Positions 24,159-36,549 of a stretch of DNA of 64,000 bases are shown here, piece after piece (position 1 is the first letter of the stretch; the number at the start of each line of letters is the position of its first letter). A program made the position numbers and the translations under genes. Source of the stretch: Piscicola geometra (Eukaryota; Annelida; Clitellata; Hirudinida; Piscicolidae); the NCBI GenBank assembly GCA_943735955.1, contig OX030959.1, forward strand, positions 10,494,324-10,558,323, read 5' to 3'. The notes below the pieces were generated by a model that was not told the DNA's origin, made no database searches, and worked only from the letters and a program-made list of their open reading frames with translations.

Positions 24159-25943
24159 CAGTGATGGCACTAACTAAATATTTGTAGATTAACTATAATT
24201 ATTTTTCAACTAAAAATAAGTAGTTTAACTAATAGTTATAAGCCTATTTTTGAGGATAGTTAACTAAACTATAAAAAAAAGAAGTTAAACTTTTCGAACT
24301 ATTTTGCTACTATTTTTGTATTCACTTATTGATAAGAACCAGAACTCTTCATAATTAAGAGTGAGGTCAAAGAGGGTTGTGTGCTAGCGCCTACATTATT
24401 CGGCATCTTCTGCTGCTGAACTTTGCATTTAAAGAGTCTGTCGAAGGTGTTCATTTACACACCAGAAGTGACGGGAAACTGCTGAACATGGCACGCCTAA
24501 GAGCAAAGATAAAAAATTCGCACTGTCCTCATCAGAGACATGCTGTTCGCTGATGATGCGGCCCTGGTGTCACACACGGAGGAACACCTTCAGAAGCTGA
24601 TGAATCGCTTTGCTCAGGCTTGCAGGGAATTTAGTCTGACCATCAGTATCGAGAAAATCAACATCATGGGTCAAAACATCCCTGTTCCAACCTCAATCAC
24701 AATCGACAATCATGTGCTGGAGGCCACTGACAAGTTCACATACTTGGGCTCCGTCATTACTAGCAGCCTATCCCTCGACATCGAGATTGACAAGAGCTTC
24801 GCCAAAGCAGCCAGCGTCATGGCCAGATTGAGCAAACGTGTGTGGTCTAACAACCAACTGACACTAAACTCCAAACACAAAGTGTACCAGACATGCGTTC
24901 TCAGCATCTTATATGGCAGCGAAACCTGGACCACCTATGCCAGGCAAGTAGATCGTCCCGAAAGCTTTCATCTTCGCGGTCTCCGACGCATCTTTGGCAT
25001 AACATGGCAAGACAAAGTCACCAACGCAGCCGTACTCAATCAAGCCAACTCACTCAGCAATGAGTCTCAGCATACACCTCCTTCTATGCCAAAGACTTCT
25101 ACGCTGGCTTGGTCACGTGCGTCGAATGGAAGAAGGTCGCATACCCAAGGCGAACTGGCTACAGGACATCGTCCAGTTGGTTGCCCGAAACTACGCTTCA
25201 AAGTTGTCTGCAAACGCGATGACTGCAGAGCTAGCCGATGAACAAAGTGGCTGCAGCCGCTGCAGCAGAGACTGTCGATCCAGGATCGGTCTGTTGAGCC
25301 ACTCTAGAAGCTGCCGCCAAAGAACAAATCAGAGCGGTATCATCTTCTCACGAGATGGATGAATGCCAAAACAAATATTGACAAGCAGAATCTGTAGCAG
25401 CATTAAAACTGTAACATAAAATGCCATCACTAGCGAATTATTTTAAAATAACGTGCTATCAAAACTTGTGAAGCAACGCTGAATAATCATTCAACAGCAG
25501 CTGAACAGGGCAGTGTGGCAATGCTTTTGCGGAATGCCTCTGCAACTACTGGATATGTTAATGAACTGCTGACATAATCGGAGTTAGAATCTAGGTACCC
25601 AGAGACCTGCATGGAAAACCAAAAACCGTGTAGAATTAAGCACAAAAAGAATAAGAAACAAAACAATTAGGAAACGAGTAAAACCAAAAACTTTAAATGT
25701 ACTTGGCATGAAAAATATGAAAACTTTAACTGTATTTTATTTTATCAGTTTAAAATTCTAATTTTAATAAAGGGCTAACTAAAATATTTTAGTTTAACTA
25801 ATATTTAGATAGCAACTAAAATATTTCAGTTAAACAGTCAGTTTGACTAAACTATATTTTGTTAATTAAATTATGCAGATAACTAAAAAAAAGTAGTTAA
25901 ACTATTAGTTTGCCACTATTTAGTTAAAATATGCCAATCACTG
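24159..25943. mobile_element. H5: hAT-like element carrying a LINE-D fragment
   Basis: Ends CAGTGATGGCACTAAC and TGCCAATCACTG. The subterminal regions are rich in AGTTAAACTA and AACTAAAATA motifs. Flanks TTGAAGAG (24147-24154, four bases from the end) and TTGAAGAC (25944-25951) resemble a target duplication. No own transposase is seen. Confidence 0.65.
24363..25362 (+). pseudogene. LINE-D reverse transcriptase C-terminal half with C2H2 finger
   Basis: Starts within the RT at KEGCVLAPTLFGIF, broken in frame. The ORF at 24540 follows: MLFADDAALVSHTEEHLQKL (catalytic FADD), KFTYLGSVITSSLS, YGSETWTTYARQ and LRGLRRIFGITWQDKVTN. A frame change near 25060 leads to LLRWLGHVRRMEEGRIPK and a terminal zinc finger CSRCSRDCRSRIGLLSHSRS. 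This matches a widespread animal non-LTR family whose ORF ends in such a finger. It is 5'-truncated and inactive. Confidence 0.85.
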
Positions 25944-27296
25944 TTGAAGACGGGATGTTTTGCCAGACAACAAGTGCTGACATTTCAATGGTCTAAATGG
26001 TTATTTAATTGCAAAGAACATTGATTTGAACAAATTTGTTGGTGCATGCACAGATGTTGCAGCAGCCATGACGGGTAAACACTCAGAACTTAATGCCAGA
26101 ATAAAAGTTGTAGCTCCCAAATCTAAGTCTGTTTTTTAGGCCTATGATCTTTTTGCAACCTTATAATTTGTATTTTAAAAGATGAGTTTTTATGTGAAAA
26201 AACTAAAATAAACCGTCATTCGAGATTTTATTCAACAAAATTCACACCCCAACTCAAAATACTAATTTTGAAAATATGGCGACATAGTAAAAGTCGTAAA
26301 GAGAGGTTGCTCAAGATAAACTGGTTCCAATGATGGAACGAGCTTATTAACAGCATGGGCGGCGATCCTGGGGGGGTTCTGGGGTCAGGACCCACTTTTT
26401 TTCAGTGGGAGGGCCCACCTTAATAGGGACCCTCCCACTTTTTTTTCATTTTTGTATTCAACAATTTCTATTTGGATATGAGCATAATCGTCAACCATGG
26501 CATAAAAGTAAATGTTTATACAGTAATACATTGTGAGTATGTGTAGTTATAGTGATAGCTGTTCAAAACAAAATAGTCTTTGCTTACTTGAATACACCTT
26601 CACCTAGTTTTTTTATCACTATGGCGTAAGCGGGAATCCTGAGGGGGTCCTGGGGTCCACCTTTACAAGGACCCCTCACTCTTTTAAAAATACACATTTC
26701 TCAACTCTAATTTTGATACGAGCCTAACCATCAACCATGGGATAAAAAAATGCTAATACAGCAATTCATTGTGAGTATGTATGGGCAGCGATGCTAGGGG
26801 TCATGGGGTCCATCTTAACATAAACACCCCCCAGTTTTTCTAATACAATAATTTCTCAACTCCTATCTTAATACAAGCATAATCGTCAACAATATCATGA
26901 AACAGAATTTTTATTCAGTAATATAATTTGGGTAAGCGTAGTTATAGTGATAGCTGCCTGAAGCAAAATTATTGTTTGCTTACTCAAATACTCATCCACC
27001 TACTCTTCTTTTTATATTTACAAATTCAAATTAATAAATATATTTACAAAATTAAATTTCTGATTTTTCAATTTTCGCAAGCAGACATTCATGATGCTTT
27101 TCAGAAAATATCCGTTCACTTTATGCAAGCAAACAGATTTACATTTTTATTTAAAAAATCATTCATATTGAGCTACTTATTTTGCATGGGCGATATTCCT
27201 CGGGGGATTCTGAGATCCATTTCAAAACCAACCCTTTCAATTTTTTAGTTAATGAATTTCAAAAGACTTCGAACATTAACTAAAGTTTTGGTTAAA

Positions 27297-29190
27297 TCAA
27301 ACTAAAAGCTTTATTTCGCATAACTTCCAAAAAGAAATGCTGAGGCTTTTAGCTAATTCTATCGTTAGAAACACAGTTTGCACTTTTAATGCCGAATCAA
27401 GCGTGTTTGGTGTTGTGGTTGACTGCACACAAGACTGCAATGGGTTAGAGCAGGAATCGATATGCATTCGTTTTTTTAATGAAGCTCTGAATGTTAATGA
27501 ACAGTTTATTGGTTTATTCAGCCCACTAGACACGATCGGAAAAACATTATCTGCTGTATTATAAGATGTTCTGATCAGAATTTGGTTACCCATAAAAAAA
27601 ACTAAGAGCTCAGACTTATGATGGCGCTACTAACATGGACGGCCGATATAATGGTTGTCAGGCTATTATCAGCAGTGAGCATCCGCTTGCATTTTTTTCC
27701 CACTGTTCTGCACACTGTGCAAATCTTGTTACCCAGCACACAGTTTCCGCAAATTCCTTTGTGAGCAATTTACGTCAGATTGTCCAAGAGTTAGGTGCTT
27801 TTTACAATCGTTCAGGGAAGGTCAAGTTTAGTGATGCTTTAGTGTCTCTTATAATTGAATCAATATGCATTGTTATTTTTTGATGAAACCGTTAATGTTA
27901 ATGAACAGTTTGTTGGTTTATTCAGCCCAGTAGACACGATCGGAAAAACATTATGTGCTGTAGTAAAAGATGTTAGAATTATGCAACCTATAGAAAAACT
28001 AAGAGCTCAGACTTATAACGGCGCTGCTAACATGAAGGGCCGATATAATGGTTGTCAGGCTATTATCAGCAGTGAACATCCACTTGCATTGTTTTTCCAC
28101 TGTTCTGCACAGTGTGCAAATATTTTTGCCCAGCACACAGCTGCTGCAAATCCCTTTGTGAGCAATTCACATCAGTTTGTTCAAGAGTTAGGTGCTTTTT
28201 ACAATCGTTCAGGGAAGGTCAAGAAGCAGTTTAGTGATGCTTTAGTGTCTCGTATAATTGCCTTTCTTGATGAGCCACTGAATAAAAAGTATAGATTAAA
28301 ACATCTTTGTCCTACAAGATGACTGACCAGAGTATCTACAGTTTCTTATGTGCTTCAACATTATGAAGTGGTACTTGTAAGCTTGGAATCATTTGCTTCC
28401 ATTGGTACTGCTGATGAAACAGCTGTAAAGGCTTGAAGCTTTTTTTCAACAGGGCACTACCTTACAGGCCCTCAAGGTAGTTGTTTTGATGTTTTCACTT
28501 CTGGAACAGTTAAACAAGACGTTGCAATAAGCAAGTGCCAAGGTCAGTAGAATGATTGCAGCAACTGATTCCGTTGTGCAAGAACTGTGTCGCCTACGAT
28601 CAGACGAACAGTTTAACGCCATTTTCAGAGATGTCAAAAGTATGGTTTTGGCATATGATCTTGAGCCGATTGCTGTATCTCAGGTGCAAAAGCCGCCACA
28701 AAATTATTGTGGGCTGGGCCCAGCTTATGTAGCAACATCATCAGAGGAACATTATCGAGCGGCATATTACGCTGTCACATATAGGTTCAATCGAGATTCT
28801 TCTGGTTTGCGTTCATACTTGCAGCTGGAAACAATGTTGCTAATTGGTGAAGTGAACCATGATATTTGGAAGCAGTATCGTGAGTTAAATGAAACTGGTC
28901 TTTGTTCACAGCTAATTATGTTTAAAGACCAGAATGAACTTTAGCACAAACGCAAAAAGTAATGCAAGCTTTGATCACGAAGTCAGAAACCTGTTTCGTT
29001 AGGTTGAAAGATTGATCAGGTTGATGCTTGTGTGTCTAATAACGTCATGTACTGCAGAAAGATCTTTTAGTGCTTTGCCTGGTCTTAAGACTTAGTTGCG
29101 TGCACCTATGACACAGCCTCGCTTGAATTCACTGGCCGTTTGTCATGTACATCAGTATATACTTGACAGTCTGGGTTTAAAAAGGGCTAG
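27297..29190 (+). pseudogene. hAT1 transposase (zf-MYM1-like) with internal duplication
   Basis: Frame pieces: MLRLLANSIVRNTV, FGVVVDCTQDCNGLEQESI (first Asp region), SPLDTIGKTLSA, AQTYDGATNMDGRYNG (second Asp region) and VQELGAFYNRSGKV. A 403 bp tandem duplication then repeats the NVNEQF to NRSGKV part. LAYDLEPIAVSQVQKP and YLQLETMLLIGEV follow, with a broken hAT dimerisation domain at 29040-29160 (TAERSF). Stops and frameshifts throughout. Confidence 0.85.
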
Positions 29191-29666
29191 CAGAAGAATT
29201 TGCTAATCGGTCAGACATTCGAAAGGGTCTTTTTGGAAATTGGAGTAAACGAGCTGTGGGGAGAGGGCAGGAGGACGGCGGAGAGGGTATTTTATGTAAT
29301 CTAAATATTCACTGTGGGCCATAAAAAATTTCCCAATGTATATTTTTTATAACTTTGGAAAATTTGAATCTATTTTTGATTTTTTAAACTAATTGACTCA
29401 GAAATAAATGGAAAAAAACATGTTATAAAATTTATTTGATGGTTTGATGGCTAGTTGTAATTGAATTAATATAGAAGACAAATAATAGAATGTACTAAAA
29501 TCGCTATTGTTTTTCTTCAAATCGCTCATAGTGGCAATAGAAAAGTATTTTTTATTGAGTATCAAACTTTTTTTTAAATGTTTGGTGATACAAATATTAG
29601 TAGTTGATACAAAAATAATTTGCACAACAGCAAACAATACTAAATAGTATCGCTTGTACTGTATTG

Positions 29667-30412
29667 TTTTGGTTAGCAGCTGCCATCTTGGCAGCCGCTT
29701 TAACCGTAATGATTTTGTTAAATAGTTTGTCTTCTTATCTAATAATTTAGTTTTTTATTAATTTCAAATAATTATAGTAATCATAATTTATATCTTTTCT
29801 TGTTTTCTGGTTTTAAATTTATCTTGCTCTCGGAATTGAAATCTTCAACCAATAACTGTCTAACGGACTACAATAAAAACTTATTTTAAAAGGAAGAAGT
29901 GCCAAGGCCTCAAATTGAGCACTAATGCACAGTTTGCAAGAACCCACTGGCTACCTACTTCACAAGGCAGATGAGCTCTGCAGATGAAGGACAGACTGTT
30001 AGAACGAATCTTCAATACATGACTGTGTTTATGAAGAAGTGCCAGGGCCTCAATTTGAACACCAGTGCACAGCTTGCAAGCACCCACTGGCTACTTACTT
30101 CACAAGGCAAATGAGTTCTGCAGATGAAGGACAGACTGTCAGAACGAATCTTCTACACATGACTGTTTATGTCTATTATCTATTGAAAACTGACGTATTA
30201 GAAAATTATTACCTTACTTAGATGACCCTTCTTTAAAGATGTCCATATATTTAAAACTCATCACCTCCTTATTTAACTACTTCTATATCATTATTTACTT
30301 CATTACGTATCTGAAGACATATCTGTTTAACAAATTCATTTACCAGCGCTCTTGAATTTGAGGAAAGAGCGCTATAGAAATTGATTTGATCGATTGATTG
30401 ATTGATTGTATT
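29667..30412 (+). repeat. Repeat C copy 2, inside hAT1
   Basis: Almost identical to 4033-4772, including the two 126 bp units and the (GATT)n tail. Flanks show TATTG on both sides, a possible short target duplication. High identity suggests recent movement. Confidence 0.85.
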
Positions 30413-30953
30413 GGCCGATACCGGTTCTTTGATTCCGACCCTGGGTAGGACTCCCCCAAGATTTTCCGCAGATCGCCGTCCCTGATTAACAGTTATGCGC
30501 TTTGAAAATGAACAAAATTTTTATTTCATCTCTATGCATCCGTCTCATATGCGCATTTATATGTCGATTTTGTCTTTAAAAGTTGTCTCATTCAATCAGA
30601 ATACTTTAATAACTGATTTCAAGATGAATTGTTAAAAATTGGGAGTTAACATTTTGCTCTTTTTTCTCAACTTCCGAAGGTAAATCATTTCAATTTTTTA
30701 ATAGTAATTAGATGATGCAATACAGTTTATTGTGTGCACATTGTAAAATTACAAATTGAGTGATTGGTCTGATGAAAATAAATATGTAGCATGGTCATAG
30801 TTGCCTAAAATGGATAACTAATAAATGAAATTTAGAATGACACAGTAGAATTGATAAGTCTATATAGAATAAATAGAGTATATATTTTATTTAGATTACA
30901 GATAGGGGGGACTAAGAAGGCAAAAAATTGAAAAATTGTAATATTGTTACGTC

Positions 30954-30990
30954 CACTTGGAATATGGTACAATGTACCATATTCCAAGTG
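30954..30990. repeat. Perfect 17 bp palindrome, 3 bp loop
   Basis: CACTTGGAATATGGTAC, AAT, then its exact complement. It could form a hairpin; it lies in Rep-B copy 3 or in DNA inserted in it. No function assignable. Confidence 0.85.
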
Positions 30991-31329
30991 TACCATTGGT
31001 ACATTAGGTTATTTCATGAATGTTTAATACTGGAAGTTGGTACTTTTGATAAAAACCCCTTCCCCCCACACCCAAAAAACTAAATCGAAGATTTAGGCTT
31101 AAGCCTCAGCGTTTACAAGTAAAAAGAAATCATTAGATAATTTAATTTACTCAAATTTTACGATAATAAGGTTACAAAATATAATAGTTTATATAATATA
31201 ATATTATAAATATTATTTAAAAAATATGTTTGCCGCCCACACTAAACTGGGTTTCAGCAGTGTCATGAATAAAGTGTTGCAATTGGTTGAAACGGATATA
31301 AGGATATATCAGGTTTAAAAAGTTTAATG

Positions 31330-32240
31330 GTAGAAAAAAACGTTTATAAAAAAATTTCTAGCTTAGTTGGACATGCACGTGTCTTCAGCTGGTGGCTCTC
31401 GAGCTCAGCCAAACCCTGGAACAGATTCAATGAGTTTCTTCTCTGCCTTGAGAAAAGAATGGTATCCAGTGGGCGGCTGTTTTTTCTACAAAAACAAAAA
31501 GTTTGGTTTTTTCCAAAGCAAAAACAGTTTTTATTCACCACTTCAGTGATCTCATTGATTTTTCAAGCCAGAACCCACAGATAAACAATCGCCTAGCCTG
31601 TCTAGTCAGAGAAGTTATAGAGCCTTTCTATTTCTAGTTGTTTTGGTGCTGTTTGCCTGCTTGGATGATCACTTGGTGTCAGAAGCAGCAATTGAGCACT
31701 TGGAGTAAATTTACAAGTATATTTCTTTTATGCAGCCCCATCTCAAGACAGTTTTAGATAGGCAAAAGAGAGACTAGGACATTGATGAAGAAGCCTTACC
31801 TATGGAGTACCCAATCAGTGAGCAGGCTTCTGAAATCGATGACAGTCTTGCTCACAATCTTAGAATAGAGAAGCAGTGTGGTAAGGTAAACCATAGACTA
31901 AAAAACTAGTAAATTGAATACATTCACTAGATCCATCATCCTATAAAAAAGCCAACAGCCTAGAGAGGGACAGATCCCGTCTTTCGGAAGCTTCAAATGT
32001 AAAGCAAAAAAACAGTTTTTTACTAGAGTAAAAGAAAAAAAACCTAAGTTTTTTAAAAAAGATTTTTTTTGGAAATTGGTTTATAGAAAGAAGCGAAAAA
32101 GACTTGAACTTTTATGCCTGTTGAAATCAAAGATGATCCTTTCACTGAAAATAAAAAAGTTGTAAAAAAAATTATAAATGAAAGTATGAACCAAGAAAGA
32201 TTAAAATATAAAAAAAACAAATAAGTTTGAAAAAGTTTTT
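31330..32240 (+). other. Unassigned, weakly coding-like plus-strand region
   Basis: 31367-31490 reads MHVSSAGGSRAQPNPGTDSM, and 31735-31910 reads KTVLDRQKRD, stop, DIDEEALPMEYPISEQASEI. The pieces are short, in different frames and interrupted, so this may be a decayed gene or transposon. I recognise no family. Confidence 0.25.
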
Positions 32241-32889
32241 TAAAATGTGTTTATTTAGTGATCAAAAGGTTTAACATCTCTCATTTAAATATAATATAAT
32301 TTTATCTTAGAGAACTAAGCATCAATCTTGGGAACCTAGTTGCTCAAGATGGAATTTTTAGTGTTCATGTTTAAAGTAATTTTTTTTATTTTTTATGTTT
32401 GAGTTCACATAACTAGACAAGATATCAACATAATGGCCGGATAAATTCTAATTTAAATTATTTCTTATGCAATTGAGCTATGAGTAGCAACCCTAATCGA
32501 CTTATGCAAAAAGTGAATTTTACAGTAAACTTATAAAAAAGTCTTACAATTTAAATTGTGCCTTATTCTATCAAAATCAAAAAGCAAGTGCATGAAAGAC
32601 AATTTTATTATCTTTTAAATCAGTATTCCATCAATAAATTATATATTATGTAAGCTTTCAAATAAAAGGATTTAAATCAAAATATCCCTCGTAACATTAT
32701 AAAGCTATAATTTTGCAGCTGCTACTTTTTATACGTACTTATTCATTTCTTAATTCGCTAACTAAAGAATTACGCATAATATTGAATAAATATTAAGTGC
32801 GAAGCCAGAAAACTTGAAGCAAAGCTTTAAACTTAGTAATTCGGGAATCAAAAAAGATAGTTTTTACTTAAGAAAGTTGTTGAAAAAGT

Positions 32890-34314
32890 GGATCTCCGCG
32901 CTTGGACACCCCTGCCTTCATATAAACATATACTCATATAGTTTGATTGGCCCAGCGTTGATTAGTATGCATGCATTTGATTGGTCCACCAAACATAAAA
33001 TGCACATACACACAAGCACACATCCATAACAATTATTAAAGACAAGTTTCCAATGTTTAAATAGCTGTTTGGTAAAAAAACGGTAATGCTATAGGCAAAA
33101 TGAAATACTTTAAATTTTGCCTATGACTTTTAGTGCTCTGACCAATATTATGCCACAACTTTTTTATTGAATAATTTCACATAATATTTTAAAATTTATA
33201 AAAAATGTTTTACTAGTATTATGGTGAAAAATATCTTATAAATTTAAAATATTTATTTCACCAAGTATTAAGTATTTCACGTAAAAGATAGTGCATCAAT
33301 TGTTTTTATTCTCGAAAACCATCCCACTGAGAGAGTATGTTCCTTCCTTATTGAATAAGGCTTATTCATTCTCACTCATTTAACAACAACAAAATTTAAA
33401 AGACTAGAAGAGATTTGAGCTAAAGAAAACCAAGCACATCCCATATGCACCAGCAGAAGCAGAAGAGACCAGTCAAGAGAATGGAGCAGCCTATGGCCTG
33501 TTGGTTTTTGAAGTGACTTGCCCACTAACAGTGAAATAGGTATTTTTTTCAACATTATGACACTGTTTTATAATTTTTTCAAACCCATTATCAACCTAAT
33601 TTAACCACCTATTTTGAATCATGGTAGCTGACATTGATAAAAAGATGATTTAAAATAAAACATGTCAGGACTATCCAAGAAGAAATATTCTGACTGCTGA
33701 TAGGCAAAAGAAAATACTTTAAAATTATGAAACATTTACCCACATATTATTAGTAAAACATGCTGATGACTTTTAGTCCTCTGACCAATATTATGCCAAC
33801 ATTTTTTTAGTGAACAATTTCACATAATATTTTTACATTTTTAACATATCGAGTTTAATAAAGTGGTAAAAACATAATTTTCAAACGACATGTGAACAGA
33901 TTTGAATTTGTTGAAGCTGCAAAGGATATGCTGCAAATTAGAGCAATAAATCATTTCGATGGAATTTTTTCGCCTTTGATTGTTTCTTTCTTTTTCATTC
34001 AGGTCATAATAATATTCTAGAAGTAAATAAGCCATAATTTTTGTTCATTTTGCGATATATCTCGTATCAAATAGTTGCCGAAATATATTTAAAAAATATG
34101 GCCGCCTTTATTTATCATTATTTTCATGTCTTACATACATCAGCTGATATTAGTAAATAAACTGTGTCGTTAGCTATAAAATGTTAATCTTAAAGCTGCG
34201 TAATATATGTTTTAGTGACCAATCAAAGTCATGCATATATTAACGCTGGGCCAATCAAACTACTTATAAATGTATGGGTTTGTATGAAGGCGGGGGTCTC
34301 CAAGCGCGGAGATC
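32890..34314. mobile_element. Element with about 100 bp inverted terminal repeats
   Basis: GGATCTCCGCGCTTGGACAC at left is matched in reverse by CCAAGCGCGGAGATCC at right. The match extends over about 100 bp (TTGATTGGCCCAGCGTTGAT against its complement). Inside, a 70 bp direct repeat recurs at 33124 and 33767 (CTGACCAATATTATGCCA). No ORF. 34315-34694 has nothing recognisable. Confidence 0.78.
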
Positions 34315-34694
34315 CGAAAAGGTATATGTTATACTCAATAAAAGTCTGTAAAAAAATTATAAAAAACATTTTTGATTTCATTATCTACAGCACGAAACAG
34401 CTCAAACACACCAACTAACATACGATTTACAAAAATGTTGTCGACTAGTGTAATTAAAGTATTGAACAATTATTTTTGGATCTGTGTACAAAACGAATCA
34501 GAACCAAAATAGCATTTCACTAAGAATTCGTTTAAAAAACATTCGGGCATAATTTAGTAGTGTTCATCTCAAATTATGAGATTCAAATAAAAAACTGTTA
34601 GTCATTAGCTGATTCCTAATAAAAATCATTTCAATAACTGCCGTTGTCATTGTTTGCCAACTAAGGCAATCAGTTTTCACCACCCCTAATTCAC

Positions 34695-34801
34695 CTTTGT
34701 TTCTGCTCCATGCCAGCTCGCAAGTCTTGTACTTGGCAATGAAGCTTTCGAGTCTGGAGTTGAACTGGAATGTAAGCAGCAAGTCCAGCACTTCCATCGC
34801 T
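34695..34801 (-). CDS. ITPR: ITPR-like exon 10
   Basis: One base plus 35 codons plus one base. Acceptor ATGCAACACAG, donor AACAAAG|GTGAAT. AMEVLDLLLTFQFNSRLESF matches the ITPR helix IIEILQFILNVRLDYRIS in pattern. Exits in phase 1 into an 11.5 kb intron that holds the densest transposon nest of the gene. Confidence 0.88.
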
Positions 34802-35115
34802 CTGTGTTGCATTTGATTGAAAGCTTTTGTCAACATTTCAATGCAAATTGTCATGTTTTTGAATGAATGTTTCAATGAATTATTGAATTCCTACAACCGA
34901 GTTCTCTTGAGCTGTGTTACCCATGCTTATGAATAAGGAGCTATGATAATTTAAACGCTTGCTTCCTAGTGTATAAATATAAGTTTCGCAAAGACGCAGA
35001 GTGCAAAATAGTGAAACTACAGTTAAATAAGTTGTGACTTAAGGTATTTAGAAAAGCAAACTGAAAATTTAAACACAAGATGAGCTAAAAATAGAAGATA
35101 ACAACAGACTGGAAC

Positions 35116-35209
35116 TTGGCGTTGACAAGAGCTTCACAGTCCGCACTGGCTTCGAAACGTTCCTTGGAGCGGTACAACTGCACCAGCTTTTGAGCCTCTT
35201 TTGAGAAGC
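35116..35209 (-). CDS. ITPR: ITPR-like exon 9
   Basis: Enters in phase 1 and exits in phase 2. Acceptor GTTTCCACACAG, donor GCCAA|GTTCCA. Reads FSKEAQKLVQLYRSKERF and then ADCEALVNA, a charged linker before the next helix pair. Phase agreement with exon 8, 5 kb away, argues that no coding exon is missing in between. Confidence 0.82.
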
Positions 35210-35259
35210 CTGTGTGGAAACTTGTTTGAATAATAATAATATGCCATAAGCTATGGGTT

Positions 35260-35312
35260 ACTAGGCCATCGAAGATAGGGCCGTCAAGCCGAGAGTTGAA
35301 ACAACTGGTTGC
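35260..35312 (-). repeat. SINE-2 fragment
   Basis: GTTACTAGGCCATCGAAGATAGG then GTCAAGCCGAGAGTTG matches the head of SINE-2 in reverse. Too short for more. Confidence 0.5.
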
Positions 35313-35646
35313 ATACTGATTAGTTATTTTATTATTTCAAATTGAATAATAGCTAAAGAAAATGTTGATTCAATTTAATAACAATTTCATTTTGTTTGAA
35401 ATAAGCAGTTGAAAATCTGGAAAAGGTTTTTTAGACAAAAGCGAAAACACTATTAGAGTTTTAAGCTTTTCAGTCCAAAAAGAAACCAGCCGATACTTGG
35501 AAGCTAATAAATAATGTTGCTCGTGTCATCATGCATTGATGAGTTTGCTGCTTTGGATGGGAGGCAATCAACAATTCTTTCAAACTATTAGTCCACAATA
35601 GTCATAAACACATCACACCACCAACTATCCATTCAACGCACTGACA

Positions 35647-36549
35647 ATGTATGGGGTTGCAGCAGTTGGTTGGTCAGGTAAGGAGAGAAAGAAGTTAGAG
35701 GTTTTGCAGACTAAGTTTGGGAGATGGATATGGGGGGTAGAGACTAGCGTAAGAAATGTCGTAGTACATGGTGAAACAGCATGGAGAGAGGCTAAGGTCA
35801 TGACAGACTTTGTGATTAGGACATTAGAGGGGAAAGATATAGTAGGAAGAGTAGGTAGAGCATGTGTAGAGGAGATAGGTAAGAAATCTAAATGGTGGAG
35901 AGGTGTAGCCAACTTAGGAAAAAAATTGGATGTGGAGGTTATGAGCAGAATGGTACGTGGAGGAAAAGGCGCACGAGCAAGAGTGTTTATGATGGGCGTT
36001 TCAGAAAGAGAGGTCGGAAGGATGGGGGAAAGGGAGCTGGTGAAGAGGATCCAACAAAAGGGAAAGGAAGAATGGGGGAAGAAGATACAGGAAAGTGAAA
36101 GATTGGGAAGATACCGTGAAGAAAAGTCAGAAAGCAGGAAGTTGGAAAAATATGTAGATGGTTCAGATGGAGCGAAAGTTAGGATGATGTGTAGGGGGGA
36201 TAGCTTAACGGTAAGGAATAATGAAATTGTGCGCTGGAAGTATGAGAAGGAGGATAGGAAGTGTGTTTGTGGGGAGGAAAAGAATGAGAGGCACGTTTTG
36301 CTGGAGTGTGGGTTGTATGAAGAGTAGAGAGAAGAATGGCTGACGGTTTGGAGAAGGTAGCGTGGAAAACAGGACCCGATGGAAGGGGTCCTTGGTTACC
36401 AGGAAGAGGATCGGAGGATGGAAGAAGTGGTGCTGAGAAGTGTGGGAGCAATCTGGAGACAGAGGGAGAGGAGAGAAAGGGGGAGATGAAGAAAAAGATT
36501 TGAAGTGTCGAGACAAAGGCACTATAAAGACTACTACTACTACTACTAC
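35647..36549 (+). mobile_element. LINE-C copy 2, 3' end only
   Basis: Plus-strand copy of the terminal 900 bp. The ORF at 35647 (226 codons) reads MYGVAAVGWSGKERKKLEVL, with the CVCGEEKNERHVLLEC cluster, and stops early at GLYEE. The 3' end is GGCACTATAAAGACTACTAC with a (CTA)n tail. Close to copy 1 in sequence. Confidence 0.88.

Larger units (their letters stand above)
23990..26150 (+). pseudogene. Old hAT transposase (ZBED5/SCAND3-like), split by H5
   Basis: Before the insertion: FVIQFDEFRDFSNKAVIGYV and FKTNSDMIEE, where active relatives have DESTD. After it: FCQTTSADI and KFVGACTDVAAAMTGKHSEL, the second catalytic Asp region (CTDGAAAMTG in relatives). The piece ends in VVAPKSKSVF at about 26140. 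The first catalytic motif is altered and the C-terminus is missing. Confidence 0.75.
26354..30484 (+). mobile_element. hAT1, 4.1 kb, once autonomous, decayed
   Basis: Ends CATGGGCGGCGATC and GATCGCCGTCCCTG. Perfect 8 bp duplication ATTAACAG at 26346-26353 and 30485-30492. The left 850 bp has three further degenerate copies of the end sequence (26621, 26781, 27186; ATGGGC.GCGAT..T.GGGGT). It carries a transposase pseudogene and repeat C copy 2. Confidence 0.93.
26299..32510 (+). repeat. Rep-B copy 3, split by hAT1 and other DNA
   Basis: 26299-26353 (GAGGTTGCTCAAGATAAACT) and 30493-30900 are the left half. 32270-32510 (AGTTGCTCAAGATGGAA region) looks like the right part. The DNA between 30900 and 32270 is a separate insertion or degraded. 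Confidence 0.55.
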
